Source: Peptoniphilus catoniae | GTDB taxonomy: Bacteria > Bacillota > Clostridia > Tissierellales > Peptoniphilaceae | Length of the DNA stretch: 64,000 nucleotides | NCBI RefSeq assembly: GCF_901447155.2 | Contig: NZ_LR588419.1 | Span: forward strand, 1-64,000 | Reading direction: 5' to 3' | Translations under genes and position numbers: made by a program | Notes under the pieces: generated by a model | Database searches by the model: none | What the model was told of the DNA's origin: nothing | The model's input: only the letters and a program-made list of their open reading frames with translations | In this document: positions 62,628-64,000 of the stretch, in pieces | Layout: each line of letters starts with the position of its first letter | How positions within the stretch are numbered: position 1 is the stretch's first letter

Positions 62628-63257
62628 CTATAAATTATCCGTCTCTTTTTCTAAAATCAAATTTTTTAACTCCCTTTCCAGGATTTCTTGAAGATTGTTA
62701 TAGCTTGTTCTATAAGTTGCCTTTATAGACAAGGGTGGTCCGTCAACTAGAATAATTTCATCACAAAGGTCTATTGCAGATTTTATATCGTGACTTACCA
62801 TAATAAGCTCTTCCCTTTTGCTGATAAGGTTCTTTATAAGCTCCTTTCTACCTTCATCAAGTCCCTGAAAGGGTTCATCTAATACCAAGATCCCGGGGCA
62901 AGCTAAAGCTCTTGCAAGACAAACTCTCTGACACATTCCCCCTGAAAGCTCTTTAGGTCTTTTGTCCTTGTCATTTTCCAAATCCATAATCTTTAACCAC
63001 TTTATAGCCTTATCTTTTCCCATAACCATGGCCAGGTTTTCTTCTGCTGACAACCAAGGTATAAGCCTTGGCTCTTGAAAGACCATTGAAGCCTTTATTT
63101 TTTCAACCTGTCCCTCTGCTTTTTCCAAGCCGCAAAGAATTCTTAACAGGGTTGTTTTTCCTGCGCCTGATGGTCCTAAAATCCCTAAACCTTTTGCATC
63201 GGTTTTATAAGTGAAGTCTTTTAAAATTCCTTTAAAGTTTACGTGACTTAATTCCAA
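62628..63257 (-). CDS. Nitrate/sulfonate-type ABC transporter ATP-binding protein
   Basis: A 209-residue ATPase, short for its class. Walker A GPSGAGKTT, Q-loop MVFQEPRLIPWLSAEENL, signature ELSGGMCQRVCLARALA, Walker B ILVLDEPFQGLDE. The RLIPWLSA segment after the Q-loop marks the SsuB/TauB/NrtC class. The frame runs to 63281, but a TTG at 63257 giving MELSHVNFKG is preferred. It overlaps the permease by 26 bases. Confidence 0.9.
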   Translation of the reverse strand: MELSHVNFKGILKDFTYKTDAKGLGILGPSGAGKTTLLRILCGLEKAEGQVEKIKASMVFQEPRLIPWLSAEENLAMVMGKDKAIKWLKIMDLENDKDKRPKELSGGMCQRVCLARALACPGILVLDEPFQGLDEGRKELIKNLISKREELIMVSHDIKSAIDLCDEIILVDGPPLSIKATYRTSYNNLQEILERELKNLILEKETDNL

Positions 63258-63960
63258 CTTGCACCAACCTTTCCATGGCAAAGCTTAAAAGGACTAAAAG
63301 CAGAGTCCAGGCAAAAAGATCTGCCGTTTCCAAATAAGTTTTACTCTCCATAATCTTTCGTCCTATAGAAAAGGGACTGAAGCTAAGAACCTCTGCTGCA
63401 ACTCCTGCTTTAAAGGCAAGACCTGTAGCCTGTCTTAGGGCGGTGGACAGATGTTTTATAGCCCAGGGCAAATCATAATTTATAAATCTTTTAGAAGGCT
63501 TGATTTCAAAAACTTCCATCATTTCTAAAAGTTTTTTATCTCTTGATATAACTGAAGCTTCTGTCGCCGTCCAAAATATAGGCATGGCCATTAAAAAGCT
63601 AATGAGAATAGGCAAAAAATTTGAATTAAGCCACAAGAGTGCCAGCATTATAAAGCTTACTACAGGCACACTTTTAAGCATAGTAAGCCAAGGGTTTAAA
63701 AGCTGTCCGGCCTTTGGAGAAAAGCCTGTTAAAAACCCTAAGGGTAATCCCACAGCCAAGGCAAGAAAAAGTGCAAAAGCAACTCTAATACTTGATACTA
63801 CTAAAATTATATAGCTTTCCCTTGATGCCAGTATATTAAAAAGAGCTGCCAGGGTCTTAATAGGCCCCGGCAGATACAAATCATTTCCTACTATTAAAGA
63901 AATCAGTCCCCAAATGGGAATGCAAAAAAACCATGCTAGAGGTTCACTAATTCGCTTCAT
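63232..63960 (-). CDS. Nitrate/sulfonate-type ABC transporter permease
   Basis: A 242-residue permease with about six helices. The family loop (TGFSPKAGQLLNPWLTMLKSVP, then EAA-type EMMEVFEIKPSKRFINYDLP) is of the SsuC/TauC type. The start at ATG 63960 lies inside the end of the upstream binding-protein gene. An in-frame GTG at 63987 is also possible. Confidence 0.9.
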   Translation of the reverse strand: MKRISEPLAWFFCIPIWGLISLIVGNDLYLPGPIKTLAALFNILASRESYIILVVSSIRVAFALFLALAVGLPLGFLTGFSPKAGQLLNPWLTMLKSVPVVSFIMLALLWLNSNFLPILISFLMAMPIFWTATEASVISRDKKLLEMMEVFEIKPSKRFINYDLPWAIKHLSTALRQATGLAFKAGVAAEVLSFSPFSIGRKIMESKTYLETADLFAWTLLLVLLSFAMERLVQVGIKSRKL

Positions 63961-64000
63961 AAAAATCATCTTCCGGTAAAGCTCCACCTATTGCCTTGGG
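63947..64000 (-). CDS. ABC substrate-binding protein, C-terminal end
   Basis: The reverse strand reads PKAIGGALPEDDFYEAN followed by a stop, 18 codons from the window edge. A segment like this (xxIGGxxPDDxFY) closes NMT1/TauA-type binding proteins, which fits the two following transporter genes. The rest lies to the right of the window. It overlaps the permease start by 14 bases. Confidence 0.75.
   Translation of the reverse strand, partial: PKAIGGALPEDDFYEAN

Noticed and set aside
1-64000. Mobile elements, prophage genes and CRISPR arrays
   Set aside because: No transposase, integrase or phage structural gene and no regularly spaced repeats were seen.

Overview
The window is AT-rich DNA from a low-GC Gram-positive anaerobe. 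The proteins and signals fit a Firmicute of the Tissierellia/Peptoniphilaceae type (anaerobic, amino-acid- and peptide-using): strong AGGAGG ribosome sites, TTG and GTG starts, a T-box leader, many uptake systems, S-layer homology (SLH) domains, a class B sortase and Na+-based energetics. The genus cannot be fixed from sequence reading alone. There is no rRNA, IS element, prophage or CRISPR array. One tRNA, one T-box leader and one long structured non-coding RNA candidate are present.

Layout. 1-2.5 kb: 5' end of tuf, a MATE exporter, and an FCD-type GntR regulator that seems to lack a normal start codon. 2.5-12.1 kb, minus strand: bicupin, small acetyltransferase, NhaC antiporter, alanine-dehydrogenase-like enzyme, then an operon of two-subunit aconitase X, a DctPQM TRAP transporter and a D-2-hydroxyacid dehydrogenase. 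This operon looks like an import and dehydration route for a hydroxy acid or hydroxyproline-type substrate. 12.1-16.8 kb: tRNA-Thr(GGT), a YcdB-like exported protein, and a macrodomain-HTH protein followed by a von Willebrand A protein. 16.9-21.8 kb: a C-S lyase with a gamma-glutamyltransferase, Ogt, and a Na+/alanine symporter. 21.9-29.9 kb: an oppABCDF transporter with a transglutaminase-fold protein and a dipeptide epimerase, probably for uptake and salvage of cell-wall peptides. 30.1-37.4 kb: membrane-anchored XRE regulator, AraC regulator, and a T-box-controlled amino-acid ABC transporter co-transcribed with two NodB-type deacetylases, next to a hydantoin-racemase homologue. 37.6-41.5 kb: nqrBCDEF without nqrA. 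41.6-52.4 kb: znuABC-type metal importer, flavin reductase, YwaF- and DUF1361-type membrane proteins, peroxiredoxin, CDF metal exporter, heterodimeric ABC exporter, PAP2 phosphatase. 52.5-56 kb: ppx-ppk1 polyphosphate pair and tadA. 56.1-56.7 kb: the ncRNA candidate. 57-62 kb: cell-surface genes (stalk-domain protein, sortase B, large SLH protein). 62-64 kb: an SsuABC/TauABC-like transporter running off the window.

Most genes are ordinary housekeeping or transport functions. Points deserving attention are the 555-nt gene-free element closed by a 14-bp terminal helix and ended by a terminator, the Nqr operon with no nqrA, the T-box-controlled transporter-deacetylase operon, the AcnX/TRAP operon, and the macrodomain/VWA pair.
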